From: Tetradesmus obliquus
Taxonomy: Eukaryota; Chlorophyta; Chlorophyceae; Sphaeropleales; Scenedesmaceae
Reading direction: 5' to 3'
DNA: 64,000 nucleotides
NCBI GenBank assembly: GCA_030272155.1
Contig: CP126206.1
Span: 3,275,001-3,339,000 of the forward strand
The notes under the pieces: model-generated
Told to the model about the DNA's origin: nothing
Database searches by the model: none
The model's input: only the letters and a program-made list of their open reading frames with translations
Made by a program: the position numbers and the translations under genes
Shown: positions 34,665 through 45,394 of the stretch, piece by piece
Numbering within the stretch: the first letter of the stretch is position 1
How the letters are laid out: the number at the start of each line of letters is the position of its first letter

Positions 34665-35717
34665 GATTGCAGGTCACCAAGTGCCTGAAAAAGCTTTCTC
34701 GCCTGAACCCCAAAGCAATTGTCACCAAATACAGCTACCCTACCCTCGACATGGCGGCAGCGCTGCGCCAGCGCGCAGCTGACATGTTACAGCACGGATT
34801 CGAATGGACGCTCAAGTATGGTTGGCCACAGAACCCCAGCCCAACCAGGTGGGTGTCCTACTGTGCCGCATGATGTTAACGTAGTTCTGTGTTCTCAACT
34901 AGCTGCATCTTGTTGGACATATCGGCACGGCACCATGCCCCAACCACTGAGCCATGCTACATTGTGCTCATGTTGACTGTGGCTACTGCATCAAGTGACA
35001 TAGCCGTGCCGAATGGACTCGAGTACGGCTGGCCCCGGCCCAGAACCCCAGCCCAACCAGGTGGGTGTCCTGCTGTGATGCTTTGCGGGACGGTCATGAC
35101 GTTGTGTCTGCTACCGGATTACTTCTGGCTCTGACTGAACGCATGTGCAACACTGTGCAGATTGTGCTGCTATTTGTAACGCTGCTGTACACTGCCTTCT
35201 GCAAACTTGCGTGTCATCCTCCCAGAGACTTGCTGTCTTATTGCCTTTCAGCTCTGACGTGGAACTCAATGCACGTGTTTGCTAAACCCCGTATGTGCAT
35301 TTGCACAACGAATTGCAGCTACAAGTGGTCCAAGGCCCGCTGCCAGATGCGCCTCAGCGCGCCCACCAAAAGTAGCCTGAACTGATTTTGAAAATAAACT
35401 TAGGACACGGCAACTCTGATCGCAAGGCTGTGGCATTTCTGCTGAATGCGTGCAGGTACAAATGGTCCAAGGCCTGCTGCGAGATGCGCCTCAGCAGACC
35501 CTCCCACAACAGCAGCAGCAGCAGCAGCAGTACACATGCCAAGGAGCGGCAGTACAGCTGTACTGCCTGGCGTGATGAGTCAGCAGGCTGGACCACAGAT
35601 TTGCCAGCAGGCGATGCGGCGCTTGGTATTACCTGGGACCATGATGGGGTTGATACAGGCAGATACAACTTGACACAGGAGTGGGCTGATGTGCAATTTG
35701 AGCAGCCACAGTTGTGA
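25729..35717 (+). CDS. Type II membrane kinase-like protein (FAM20/four-jointed-style secretory kinase)
   Basis: Thirteen exons read: 25729-25809, 25987-26041, 26517-26602, 26869-26931, 27928-28453, 29231-29386, 30324-30430, 31194-31292, 31727-31948, 32593-32789, 33567-33693, 34673-34848, 35456-35717. Phases agree and the product is 718 aa. A basic N-terminus (RQTKRPQQ) precedes one TM helix (about residues 13-38, split by intron 1), giving a type II, Golgi-style topology. A Q/S/A-rich stem follows. GGTAAVK ends at K358, a candidate ATP-binding Lys. D480-R-H-G-Q-N is the catalytic-loop motif and I497-D-N-D the metal-binding motif. This matches the DRH..N and DNG-type motifs of FAM20, four-jointed and PI3/4-kinase-like folds. 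The cysteine-rich pieces (CRQCKVC, CDVCRGC) are unfamiliar. Substrate unknown; exact family uncertain. Confidence 0.65.
27183..27870 (+). repeat. Six copies of exon 5 5' part (kinase-like gene)
   Basis: Units encoding EYPHVDECRQCKVCIPQYM begin after GTGCAG or CTGCAG near 27183, 27295, 27423, 27571, 27682 and 27813. The complete 526-nt exon starts at 27928. The Cys pattern C-x2-C-x2-C is kept in most units. Confidence 0.85.
28806..29170 (+). repeat. Three copies of exon 6 5' part (kinase-like gene)
   Basis: CTGCAG-GCATCCAGGTCATTGT units encoding IQVIVGLPDNSF-W-GSTYH lie near 28806, 28953 and 29099, before the complete exon at 29231. Confidence 0.8.
29463..30290 (+). repeat. Six copies of exon 6 3' part (kinase-like gene)
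   Basis: Units of about 150 bp encode KIRSCDVCRGCRQLLQPMPK, each followed by a GTGCG donor and a CTG run. They lie near 29463, 29620, 29758, 29915, 30063 and 30236. Again the 3'-part copies lie downstream of the parent exon. Confidence 0.85.
30490..30570 (+). repeat. Copy of exon 7 3' part (kinase-like gene)
   Basis: The segment encoding GWMVRADSSAAAGGTAAVK, followed by GTAGG, repeats the region around K358. An isoform using it would duplicate the candidate ATP-binding segment. Confidence 0.7.
30812..31407 (+). repeat. Copies of exon 8 parts with long CTG runs (kinase-like gene)
   Basis: Units encoding IWCVPVPKPGSHVPAA lie near 30812, 30931 and 31065, each right after a (CTG)15-20 run plus CAG. 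The complete exon is at 31194-31292. A 3'-part copy (IRQQLQTVLALQ-like) follows at 31362-31407. Confidence 0.85.
31599..31663 (+). repeat. Copy of exon 9 5' part (kinase-like gene)
   Basis: A segment encoding GVANDCGLDTLLPRHWVAPVD lies just before the complete exon 9 at 31727. A diverged copy of the exon's 3' end sits at about 32085-32158. Confidence 0.75.
32348..32500 (+). repeat. Copy of exon 10 catalytic segment (kinase-like gene)
   Basis: This copy encodes VVLAAILDLLFSQCDRHGQN and LIGNDQAYGSSWRPCG. The DRHGQN motif is intact, but the metal-binding motif reads IGND instead of IDND. Use of this copy would therefore be predicted to lower metal binding. It lacks the 3' donor end of exon 10. 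Confidence 0.75.
32973..33118 (+). mobile_element. MITE-like element in intron 10 of the kinase-like gene
   Basis: About 145 bp from ATGAGAAA to TCTCTCAT is highly similar to 55727-55917, which has about 48 bp extra inside. The ends form a short inverted repeat (ATGAGAGA / TCTCTCAT). No ORF is seen. It is non-autonomous and the superfamily is not determined. Confidence 0.6.
33302..34345 (+). repeat. Four copies of exon 11 parts (kinase-like gene)
   Basis: A 5'-part copy (YAMNKPEYFPPKHPRGYADP..) is at 33302-33395. 3'-part copies (LDYRCHAPGGEIGTNYPPP and variants) lie near 33800, 33978 and 34283, around the complete exon at 33567-33693. Confidence 0.8.
34068..34250. repeat. 22-bp minisatellite in intron 11
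   Basis: Eight units of GTGAGCTGTGGTGCATTGGTGT are perfect or nearly so. Each unit starts with a GTGAGC donor-like motif. Confidence 0.9.
34511..34605 (+). repeat. Copy of exon 12 5' part (kinase-like gene)
   Basis: CTGCAG followed by a segment encoding VTKCLKKLSRLTPKAIVSKY repeats the start of exon 12 (34673-34848). A diverged copy of the exon's 3' end with a GTGGGT donor is at about 35010-35061. An exon 13 5' copy (YKWSKARCQMRLS) lies at about 35315-35375. Confidence 0.75.
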
Positions 35718-35769
35718 CAGCTGTCAAAAGCCAGACAGCAGGAATGCTGGTGCAGGCCTTGCAGGCTGT

Positions 35770-35802
<33 letters not shown>

Positions 35803-35829
35803 GACAGCAGCAGCTTACCTGTATGCAGG

Positions 35830-36026
35830 CGCGTGTACTGCCTGGCGTGATGAGTCTGCAGGCTGGACCACAGATCTGCCAGCAGGCGATGCTGCGCTTG
35901 GTACTGCCTGGGACCATGATGGGACTGACACGGGCAGATACAACTTGACACAGGAGTGGTCAGACGTTGCATTTGAGCAGCCGCAGACATGACAGCTATG
36001 CAGCAGAATTAGTAGTGCAAGGTCCT

Positions 36027-36080
<54 letters not shown>

Positions 36081-36264
36081 CTGGCTACAAATAACAGAAC
36101 CCACGTGTACTGCCCGGCGTGATGAGTCAGCAGGCTGGAGCATTGAGCTGGCAGCAGGCGATGCAGCGCTTGGTACTGCCTGGGACCATGATGGGACTGA
36201 CACAGGCAGCTATAACCTGACAGAGGAGTGGGCTGATGTGGCATTTGAGCAGCCATGGACATGA
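35830..36264 (+). repeat. Two extra copies of the terminal exon with stops (kinase-like gene)
   Basis: Segments encoding CTAWRDESAGW-TDLPAGDAALG and WDHDGTDTG-YNLTQEW lie at 35835-35992 and 36100-36264. Each ends in TGA and is preceded by an expanded CAG run. The parent exon stops at 35715-35717. Confidence 0.8.
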
Positions 36265-37485
36265 GAAGCACGTCTGGAGCCAGCGGGGGTTACACACGGC
36301 TTCAAACCGTGCGAAGTTCGCACTAGATCATCTAGATCATCATGATGCAGTGGGTTCAGCAGCGTTGTGGCTCTAAGCCACGCACGTGTGAAGATGTGGA
36401 GTCCATATATTTACACTTACGTCACATACATCACCATCAGCTGATACAGCAGCGCTCAAACTACTTTTGACAACCTGATGAACCTGTTGAATTACATTTA
36501 TTAATGAGAGAGGGTAGTTACATGTGTTTGCAACAGTGTTTGCTGCATCTTGCAGACTCTTATATGTTGAGGACAAGTCCTTGAGTTACACCAGCCGTCC
36601 GCCATTTTAGGATCAAGCAAACACTGGTTCACATCAGAGCTGGCACAAACTACTAATTAGACTAGCAGGCAAACTGCCTTTTTTTTGTTCCCAACGGGGA
36701 CGAAATCCTACTGGCTAGTCACACGCAGTAGTCAGGCGAACCTGACTGCAGGGGACACAAAGGCAATGCCTCCACCAGCAAGACACGTCTGACACCCTTG
36801 TACAGGAGGTGCCCAGCGCCCGGACCAAAAAGTAAGCAGAGGAGTTGAACCCCCACACCCCCTTGGCAAACCGCCTTGTAACATCAGTGGGTCTCTGATG
36901 GCATGCGCAACATGCACTTCCTTGAATCCTTGAACAGGTCCCCAACATATGCAGAAGCCTTGGTAACATGATGATGATGATATGCAGAAGCCTTGCAGAG
37001 CACATGTACTCCCGTGCAAGCACTCTTTCATGAAAGTTGACCAACACCCGGAAATATGTCACACGGTGCCACTTGCTTGTAAGCAGATGCATCAACACCT
37101 TCGAAACAAAATCCCTTCTGCTAGATGATGCTGAAGCCTGCTTGACAGCGCTTGATGGGTTGGGTTCACTTACTTCCACTACAACAGTGATTCGGTTGGG
37201 TTTGCAGCAATACACCCAGCAACTTTTGGAAACAGAACGCAGCACGCAGCACACCACGCCCATCACCAAGCTCTGGCAAGCTACTGCTGCATGTCACCAC
37301 ATTGTCACCAGAGTGCGACCAAGGCGTCACCAAAGCGTCACCAGAGGGTCACAAGGGCATCACCAGAGCGTCACCAGAGCGTCACTAGGGCATCACCAGA
37401 GTGTCACCAGAGCGTCACCAGAGCATCACTAGCGCGTCACCAGAGTGTAACCAGAGTGTCTCCAGACCGTCACCAGGGTGTGTCA
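36265..37485. other. Intergenic between convergent genes
   Basis: Just after the kinase terminal copies lie palindromes (GTGCGAA-G-TTCGCAC near 36310-36330). At 36503 a MITE-end-like piece (TGAGAGAGGGTAGTTACATGT) occurs in inverse orientation. From about 37316 to 37480 there is a minisatellite of 9-10-bp GTCACCAGA units. No gene is recognised. Confidence 0.55.
37316..37480. repeat. GTCACCAGA minisatellite
   Basis: About 15 units of 10-20 bp follow the pattern GCGTCACCAGAG with variants (GGGCATCACCAG, GTGTCACC). It sits just beyond the 3' end of the dirigent-like gene. Confidence 0.85.
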
Positions 37486-39389
37486 TCAGCACACACCCTT
37501 GAGGCATGTCAGGATAATCTTGCCAGATCCGCGCCCCCGTGCCGGGTCGTACGAGTATGACTCGTCAACACCGTGTGCTCCCTCCCACTGCCCGATGCCG
37601 CCTGCACGAGCATCAGTAAACAGATAGATCCTGTGAGTCACAGACACGGTGTGTGTTTCCACGCAAGAGCCATAACCATCAAAGGTGTGACAGTTGAAAG
37701 TTATGCTCAGTGCTTTGCATTGTACACGCCATACGCGCCCTCCCACTGCCCGGTGCCCCCTGCACAGACAAAAAAGAGACACATCAAATGCTTCAAGCTC
37801 AGTGAGTAAGAGCCGTATGTTTTGTAAAGAGAGGTTTTTCATTGTTGTGCAGCAACCACTGTTTTGAGGTAGCGAGTAGGGTAGCAGCACGCCTCACTGT
37901 TACAACTGCATGCTCCTTACGTCTGGTGCCAAAAAGCCCATGCCAACTATGCCAACCAGCATAAGGTGCCCTTGCACCCTGCACCCTACTGTTGTGTACA
38001 GTGAACCTAACGCTGCACCCCACAATAGTTCCTCAACAATTGTCCACCTGCAATCACCAGCTTCTCTGTAATGCGCTTTTTGTCAGGGCCCACTGCTTCT
38101 GTCGCGTGTGCTGTCATTGTTGAACCATCAAACTAGTCCTAGTGCTTGGTGCACACCTACTTCCTGTCCAATGACTGCTGTTCAACACCCTAAACACTGC
38201 TATTGCAATATGCATTACAACCCTGACTGAGCCCACCTGCGATCACCAGCTTCTCTGTAATGCGCTTGTTGTCTGGTCCCACTGTTTCTGTTGCATGGGC
38301 AGTCATGGTTGAGCCATCAAACCAGTCATAGTGCTTTGTGCACACCGCCACCCACTCCCTGTCAGACTGCTTAGCAACGATGTGGCAGTGTCCTGATAGA
38401 TGGCCGATTTGCTGCCCTCCACTGCAAAATGATATCAGAAAAAGGGACAGCACAGACAGTGGTGAGGAGGCTTGGTTGTGGGTGCAGCGCACCACCGCCC
38501 ACTCCCTGTCATGACTGTTCGGCGACGATGTGGCAATGGCCTGACAGGTGGCCTATTTGCTGCCCTCCACTGCAAACAAACACAGAGCAGTGGTCAGCAC
38601 AGACAGCGGTGAGGAGGCTTGGTTGTGGGTGCAGTACACTAGTGGCAGAACCGCCACCCACTCCCTGTCAGACTGCTTTGCAACGATGTGGCAGTGGCCT
38701 GACAGGTGGCCAACCTGCTGCCCTCCGCGGCAGTTCACACATGCAGACGACAACAGAAAAAGGGGCAGACATAAGCGGCGGTGGTGCTGTGGCTGATGGC
38801 CATTTGCTGCCCTGCGCTGCAAGGTGCGGGGAAAAGTTGAAGAGTAGAAAGTACGTGTTGACGGCCCTGAGTGCAAAGCTTTCAGATACTGTGGTGGAAG
38901 TGGTGGCAGTATCCTTCACAAGCAAGCCAGCAGCAGCAATGTGTCGTCCTCCCTGCCCTCCCTGCTGCAGCAGAACACTCAGCTGATTGTTTGTCGGCAG
39001 CAGCAATTGGCTAGGATGTGAAAGCGACAGCTTCCATGTAAGGCGATGTTCAATCCCTCAGTGAGCGTTCCATGATGCATGCGAGGGATTGCATGATGGT
39101 TTGGCATTCTGTGCGCCCTGTCGACTGAGCAGCAGCAGCAGCAGTGATGGACTCACCTTTCCTTCAGCAGGCGATGGTGGAAGACCACCTGAGCTCCCAG
39201 GCCGTACTTTCCTGCCTTGCCATCAGCTCCGATTACTGTATTGCTGCCTTCGATTGCGTAAGGGATGGTCGCATGCACCTTTCTCTGCATGCGAGCTTCT
39301 GCTGTGATGCTCAGGCCGAGCAGCAGCAGAGCGAGGAGCCACAGCGACCGCAGGAGGTGGCTGCTTCTGTTTCCTGTTGTTATTGTCAT
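37486..39389 (-). CDS. Secreted dirigent/AOC-barrel-like protein
   Basis: Three exons on the minus strand read 39157-39389, 38237-38421 and 37486-37601, in phase, giving 177 aa. A signal peptide (LLRSLWLLALLLLGLSITAEA, around residues 12-32) is followed by GADGKAGKYGLG and HLSGHCHIVAKQSDREW. Then come DGSTMTAHATE, KLVIAG and GGIGQWEGAHG (residues 140-150). The order of Gly-x-Cys strand, W..VC strand, dGS strand and a final GG-x-G-x-(W/Y)-x-GA-x-G turn is the signature of the dirigent/allene-oxide-cyclase barrel. Dirigent proteins steer phenoxy-radical coupling in land plants; the algal role is unknown. Intron copies of exons 2 and 3 lie at 37690-37765, 38048-38155 and 38488-38815. The exact subfamily is not settled. 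Confidence 0.6.
37690..38155 (-). repeat. Exon copies of the dirigent-like gene (3' side)
   Basis: A diverged second terminal exon (GTGQWEGAYGVYNAKH then TGA) with an acceptor lies at 37690-37765. A copy of the 3' half of exon 2 (FDGSTMTAHATEAVGPDKK) with a GCAG-GTGGAC donor lies at 38048-38155. The terminal copy keeps the more canonical GGTG form of the barrel turn. Confidence 0.75.
38488..38815 (-). repeat. Copies of exon 2 5' part (dirigent-like gene)
   Basis: Units encoding GGQQIGHLSGHCHIVAKQSD and REWVAV recur around 38488-38575 and 38649-38735, with a fragment near 38800-38820. Each follows a TTTGCAG, CTGCCGCGG or similar acceptor context on the minus strand. Confidence 0.75.
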
Positions 39390-40637
39390 ACTGTTGCGTT
39401 GCTTTAGGTGACACACGGACAGCAGGGTGATTGGGGCTTGGAGAAAGGGCGCGGTGACACCAGGCAGCACGATTACTTCAAGGCACAGCCACGAACAGCA
39501 TATAACATTATTCGGAAACAAATATACATGTATATATATGTCGTTTGATATAGCCAGATGTATCGACTGCGTGCTTGTAACTAGCGTTGGTGATTCACCA
39601 ATGCTGACATGGCCCACTAGTGTGGCACCCCAGCTGGAGTCAATGTGCAGTGCAGCAGCAGACAGCGTAACATTACTGGTGTTCGTACAAGGCAATGATG
39701 GTTCAACTCTAACTTGTCTCTTGTTATACGATGCTGTGGTTGCTACTGGGGTGGCGCTGTCACAGCAGGATGCCCTGCCAGCTGTCAAACTTCAAGTGTA
39801 AGTTAAACTTGGGGTGGCCCCACCTCACACATCCAGACTGTTCACAGAATGCATGACGCCGCTTCAGTGGGGCGCGGGGGCGATGGCGTTGATGCTTAGC
39901 TTGATGGGTTACATGATGATGAGACTGCATGATGCGACGCTCATGCGTGACCATTGTCACAGCTGGCCATCTGCCAAATTCAAAATGTATAAGAACGAAT
40001 TTAAACATCCGCAGAGTCCTCACGGACCGCCTCGGATGCGAAACTGTACATTCAAGCAAAGCTGCGCCAGAAGACCTCTCGCTCTAAGTCTCCTGACCAT
40101 CTGCGTGGGCTGCAGCTGGCACGCATGCAGGCATTCATAAGCTCGGCTGGCATGTAGGCATAGCATGTGACGACATCCATACCTTCAAGCAATGCTGATC
40201 CAGATGCGCAGAGTAGGAAGAAATGTACCCATTGCGCGTATGCATGCGCTGAAGGCACCACACTGTGGGCAGTGTGACAGTGCAGCGATAACATTCCTTA
40301 CAACTGGACCGAAACGCCAGGTAACAAAGCAGGCTGTTGTGTCATTGGCGAGTCAGCAGGCGCTAAACAACTCTACACAACTGCTTCCTCTGCACAGCCC
40401 ACGCTGCATATACAATGCAAGCTCTGTCTCTGTCCAAAGGGAAGTGTGATAGCAACACAAATGAGCCCTCTTTTTGCCACCCCCACGTGATGAAGATGCA
40501 TCACGCGACATGCGTTGTGTTCCAAAGCCATACGTTTGCCTGCTCTACCCTCTACACTGGTCAAGCAACGCACACCACAACAGCTAAAGCCTAACTACAT
40601 AAGCCTGCTTCATGCAAAAGCAAAAACCCCATCACCA

Positions 40638-40669
<32 letters not shown>

Positions 40670-40837
40670 ACAGCCACAGATGCAGCTGAAATCCATGCCA
40701 AAAAACAGTAAACTCTCCGGTGAACAGCTTGCCATCCGCTCTCGCAGTTGCTACAAGTGTTGTCATTCAACACAGTTACGCCTGCCACAACATAACAGCA
40801 TGTAACAGTCATAACTGTCCTGCAATAAGACAGATCC
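39390..40837. other. Intergenic, no gene recognised
   Basis: It spans the promoter of the dirigent-like gene and the 3' flank of the esterase gene. No ORF here has a recognisable domain. A short CAG run sits at 40639-40675. Confidence 0.5.
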
Positions 40838-41196
40838 TCAGGGCGAGTATGGTGCCGGCCTCCGCACCACCTGCTGCCGCCCACCGCTCCCACCGCCACC
40901 CGACCACTGGCCCCTCGCCGCACCAGCAGCCCCCTTTGCAGCTTGACTGTTGAAGAACCTCCACGCCTCCTGATAAACATAGCCAGGCCACGGGTGGTCC
41001 GTATCATGTGCTGCTGTTGTTATGCCGCAGAGCCGTGCTGCTTTTGCCCCAGGCTTGTTGCCGCAGTAGTTGATGCACTGCACTTGGCCGCCGGCTTCGG
41101 AGCTCCAGGGACCAGCATGGCTGGATTGTGTGCAGCCGTTGCGTGCTGCGCGGTGCTTAGCGGCAGAGATGGAGGATATGAAGTCAACGCCTGCAA

Positions 41197-41269
<73 letters not shown>

Positions 41270-42020
41270 TGGTGGCAGCAGCAGTGAACATCAGGTGACT
41301 GGCAGTGCTTGGGTTTGCTTGCTGGAGATATGAAAACTTGCACCTGCAGCAGCAGCATCAGCAGCGGTGGCAGCAGCAGGGGACACATTTGGTCAGGCAG
41401 TGCTCTGCTGCTGAAAGGGCCGGCATGGTTCGATTGGGTGCAGCCGTTGCGCGCTGCGCGGTGCTTGGTCTTGCATCTTCAGAAAGGGCCCCGCCTTGAA
41501 TTCTGGCAGACGCGCGATTGCGCAAACTCCCGTCCCACTTCTGTCATGGTTTTCAAGTCTTCAAGCAGAAAGCATGGTCGAGCAAGCGGCTGCGACACTC
41601 ACCATCCACCAGGATGTCCCTGTCGCATGAAATGAATGGATCCTTCACTCCCTGGATCTTCACAAACGGGCACCTTACTGTTCTGGCAAGCACTCGACTG
41701 TGCACAGTCACAGCCCACTCCTCCCAAGATGTACAATGCACAGCGTACCAACAAAAAATACATTGTAATCATAGGCTTTTTCTCGACTCACCGTCGACAA
41801 GGATGTCCCTGTCATACGTAATGAATGGATCCTTGACTCCCTGGATCTTCAAAAAGGGGACTGCCTTACTGTTCTGGCAAGCCCTCGACTGTGCGTACTC
41901 CCGGCCCACTCCTCCCAAGATGTCTGCTGCTGCTGTCACCATTCGGGACACGACTTGGGATTGGCAGAGCATCACGTAGACCATCATTCCACCAGCAGAG
42001 TCCCCGGAAAGGTAGATCTG

Positions 42021-42069
<49 letters not shown>

Positions 42070-42153
42070 GACGATTGTGACTGGCAGAGCATCACGTAGA
42101 CCATCATGGCGCCTGCTGAGTCACCAGACAGGTAGATCTGCATGGTATGAGCT

Positions 42154-42200
<47 letters not shown>

Positions 42201-42273
42201 GGTTGGACATGTGACTGACACAGCATCACGTACACCATCATGCCACCTGCTGAGTCACCAGACAGGTAGGTCT

Positions 42274-42339
<66 letters not shown>

Positions 42340-43023
42340 GTAAACGACGTGGCAGCAGGTGCGCACGTTTCACGTCACTATGCGATGGTGCCTTGCCTGC
42401 ACTGCCAGCGCTATGCTCGTTCGATGACTAACAATCACCGCAGACAGTCCACTGGGGATCTCACCTGACCCTCCTTGCCTTATTCAGTCGCCTTGGCATG
42501 TTCTGAAACACGCTGTCAATGAAACCGACATCGTCGCACTGCCGAAGCAATGTACATAACCAGATTAATTGTTAAGCTGGTCTCACCTGTCCTTTTTCTG
42601 ACGGTGTTCAGCCACCGTGGCATGTCCTGCATCACTTCATCACTGAACCCCACATCGTCCACGCTGGAGTCAACCACGTTAAAGTAATATTCAGAGTCAA
42701 AAAGTGCAACATGGGGCTCACCTGACCCTTCTTCACTGTGTTCAGCCGCCTTGGCATGTCCTGAAGCACGCTGGCATTAGAACCGACATCGTCACACTGC
42801 CGAAGCAGGAAACATCAGCCGGTTGTTTGTTGCTTTGGCCTCACCTGTCCCTTCTTGACTGTGTTTAGCCGCCGTGGCATGTCCTGAATCACTTTGTCAA
42901 TGAAGCCCACATCGTCAACGCTGGAGTCAGCGCACACGCCCACGGAGCAGCGCCAGAAGGGTATCTGCAAACAGCGCAGCAGCAAAAGGGATAACCATCA
43001 GGAAGTCAGCATAAGTAGTTGTT

Positions 43024-43062
<39 letters not shown>

Positions 43063-43306
43063 TGGTGCGGCGCATATGAACACACAGAGCAACTTGCTGC
43101 ACAGCAGTGCTGGCATATTGTGCATTTGCGCAGTGCTCAAGAGACATCGCCGCCCTAGGCACGGCTTGCACTACGCTGCTAACGCTGCCTCTGCTCGTCA
43201 AACACTTCCAAGCGTGTGTCACACACGGACCCCAATTGCGCATACACGCCCTACCGCAGGCGTTACCCAGGTAAATCATGGTGCTGCTGCCGCTGCTGCT
43301 GCTGCA

Positions 43307-43345
<39 letters not shown>

Positions 43346-44244
43346 TGCTGGCCAGCTGTCATGCGTGCTACACAGCCCAGCCCCAGGAGCCTCCAGCATG
43401 CGATTGTGGCGACTCACATTCCAGAACTGCAGGGCAAAGCATGAGGAGCAGCGGGACAATTCAGCAGCTGCTCAGCGCCAGGGTAGCTACACATAAATGC
43501 ATATACACAGATTGTGAACGCCATGGGTCAACACGGGATGCGCAGGATAGAAGCTGAAACAAGGCGGCACGTAAGCTATCCACATATCACACATGGTTGA
43601 GGATCAGATCACCTGCGGTGTTTGAGTCAGCCACGGCTTTCACAACCCGCACCTGTTTGTATTTGCCCTCTTCCTTGGGATCCCCAGATCCTGTGCAATT
43701 AAACAACAACGCCAAATGGTCAGACTGGCATGAAATAACTTATAAACGCATACATTACCCTGGTGTCCTGGTACAATAGCAGATTGTCAGCAGATGTGCG
43801 ACTGCTGGCATCGCTTGTTTGCAAGCTGGCAGCTGCTGCAGGTTAGCTGTTAGTTGTGCAGCTGTTGCATGGCGTCTGGTGTACTACACTATCAAAGCAC
43901 GCATTTCTTGTACCATCTAAGCTCACCTGCGTATCCGGTGCTCTGCGGGTACACGAATATGGCCTGGTTGCCAAACTGTGAGATGGTGCGGTCCCAAACA
44001 GGGATGATGTCTGCAGCAGAACCACAGCAGCAGCAGCAGTGACAGTGCAACGACTTCATTACCCGCACAGTAAGCAGCTGCATGGAGGAAAGCGTGGTAA
44101 TCGAGTCACTGCTGTGGCAGAGCATTGCTGCTACAGCGCAAAAAATGTTAGTTGCTTCGTGACGATGGCTGCACTGAACTGTCACGCTCCACTGTTGCAG
44201 CTGCTGCTGAAATCCTGGGCAGTGGGCTTGCGTTGATCGCTGGC

Positions 44245-44289
<45 letters not shown>

Positions 44290-45343
44290 ACACTGCTACT
44301 GCTTCTGGTGCAGTGTCCCTACCGTTGCCTCTGCTGTTGCTGCCGTTTCTGTCATCGCCATGGTGATGCCGCCGATGCCGCGGCTGTCACTGCTGTCATT
44401 GCTGCTGCGTCTGCTGCTGAGTCTGCTGCTGCGTCTGCTACTGCTGCTGCTGTCACTGCTGCTGCTGCTGCTGCTGTCACTGCTGCTGCGTCTGCTGCTG
44501 CGTCTGCTACTGCTGCTGCTGTCACTGCTGCTGCTGCTGCTGTCACTGCTGCTGCTGCTGCTCACCAGTGCCATCGACTGGGCCCCCAACCTGCGGCAGC
44601 AGCAGCAACAGCAGGGTATCAGCATTTACTTGAGCATATGCTGTTGAATTTCCCGCTGCTGCTGCTTGCATAAATGCCAGCGCACGTGCTGCCCGATGCC
44701 GCCCATGCTTGCAGAAAACACCCCGTGCAGGTGCACCCGCATGGGGAAGCGCTTCCTGCAGTGACATAATATATATCTAAACCCTGCTGCTACGGCTACT
44801 CACAAGAACCCCAGCGCAGCTGCTGCCCGATGCCGCCCATGCTGGCCCAGAACACGCCGTGCAAGTGCACCCACATGGAGAAGCATTGTTTGACCAGCCA
44901 CAGGCTGAATCAACACTGCTGCTACGCCTGCTCGCTAACACCCAACGCACCTGCTGCCCGATGCCGCCCATGCTAGCCCAGAACACCCCGTGCAGGTGCA
45001 TCCACATGGGGAAGCGCTTCATGCTACAGGCTCCCTAAACTCTGCTGCTAATGCTGCTGCTGCATAAACCCCAGCCCCAGCGCACCTGCTGCCCGATGCC
45101 GCCCATGCTAGCCCAGAACACCCCGTGCAGGTGCATCCACATGGGGAAGCGCTTCATGCTACAGGCTCCCTAAACTCTGCTGCTAATGCTGCTGCTGCAT
45201 AAACCCCAGCCCCAGCGCACCTGCTGCCCGATGCCGCCCATGCTAGCCCAGAACACCCCGTGCAGGTGCATCCACATGGGGAAGCGCTTCCTGCCATCGT
45301 AGCTCTTTGGCAAGAACACGTGAGCCCAGCGCTGACGCCCTGC

Positions 45344-45394
<51 letters not shown>

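Noticed and set aside
37291-37560. Protein made of HQSVTRASPE repeats
   Set aside because: It is a translation of the GTCACCAGA minisatellite, with no start context or splice sites.
43216-43459. Additional esterase exon (MIYLGNACGRACMRNWGP..)
   Set aside because: It could not be joined in phase between 43653 and 42964, whereas direct joining of those two keeps the frame and the family order.
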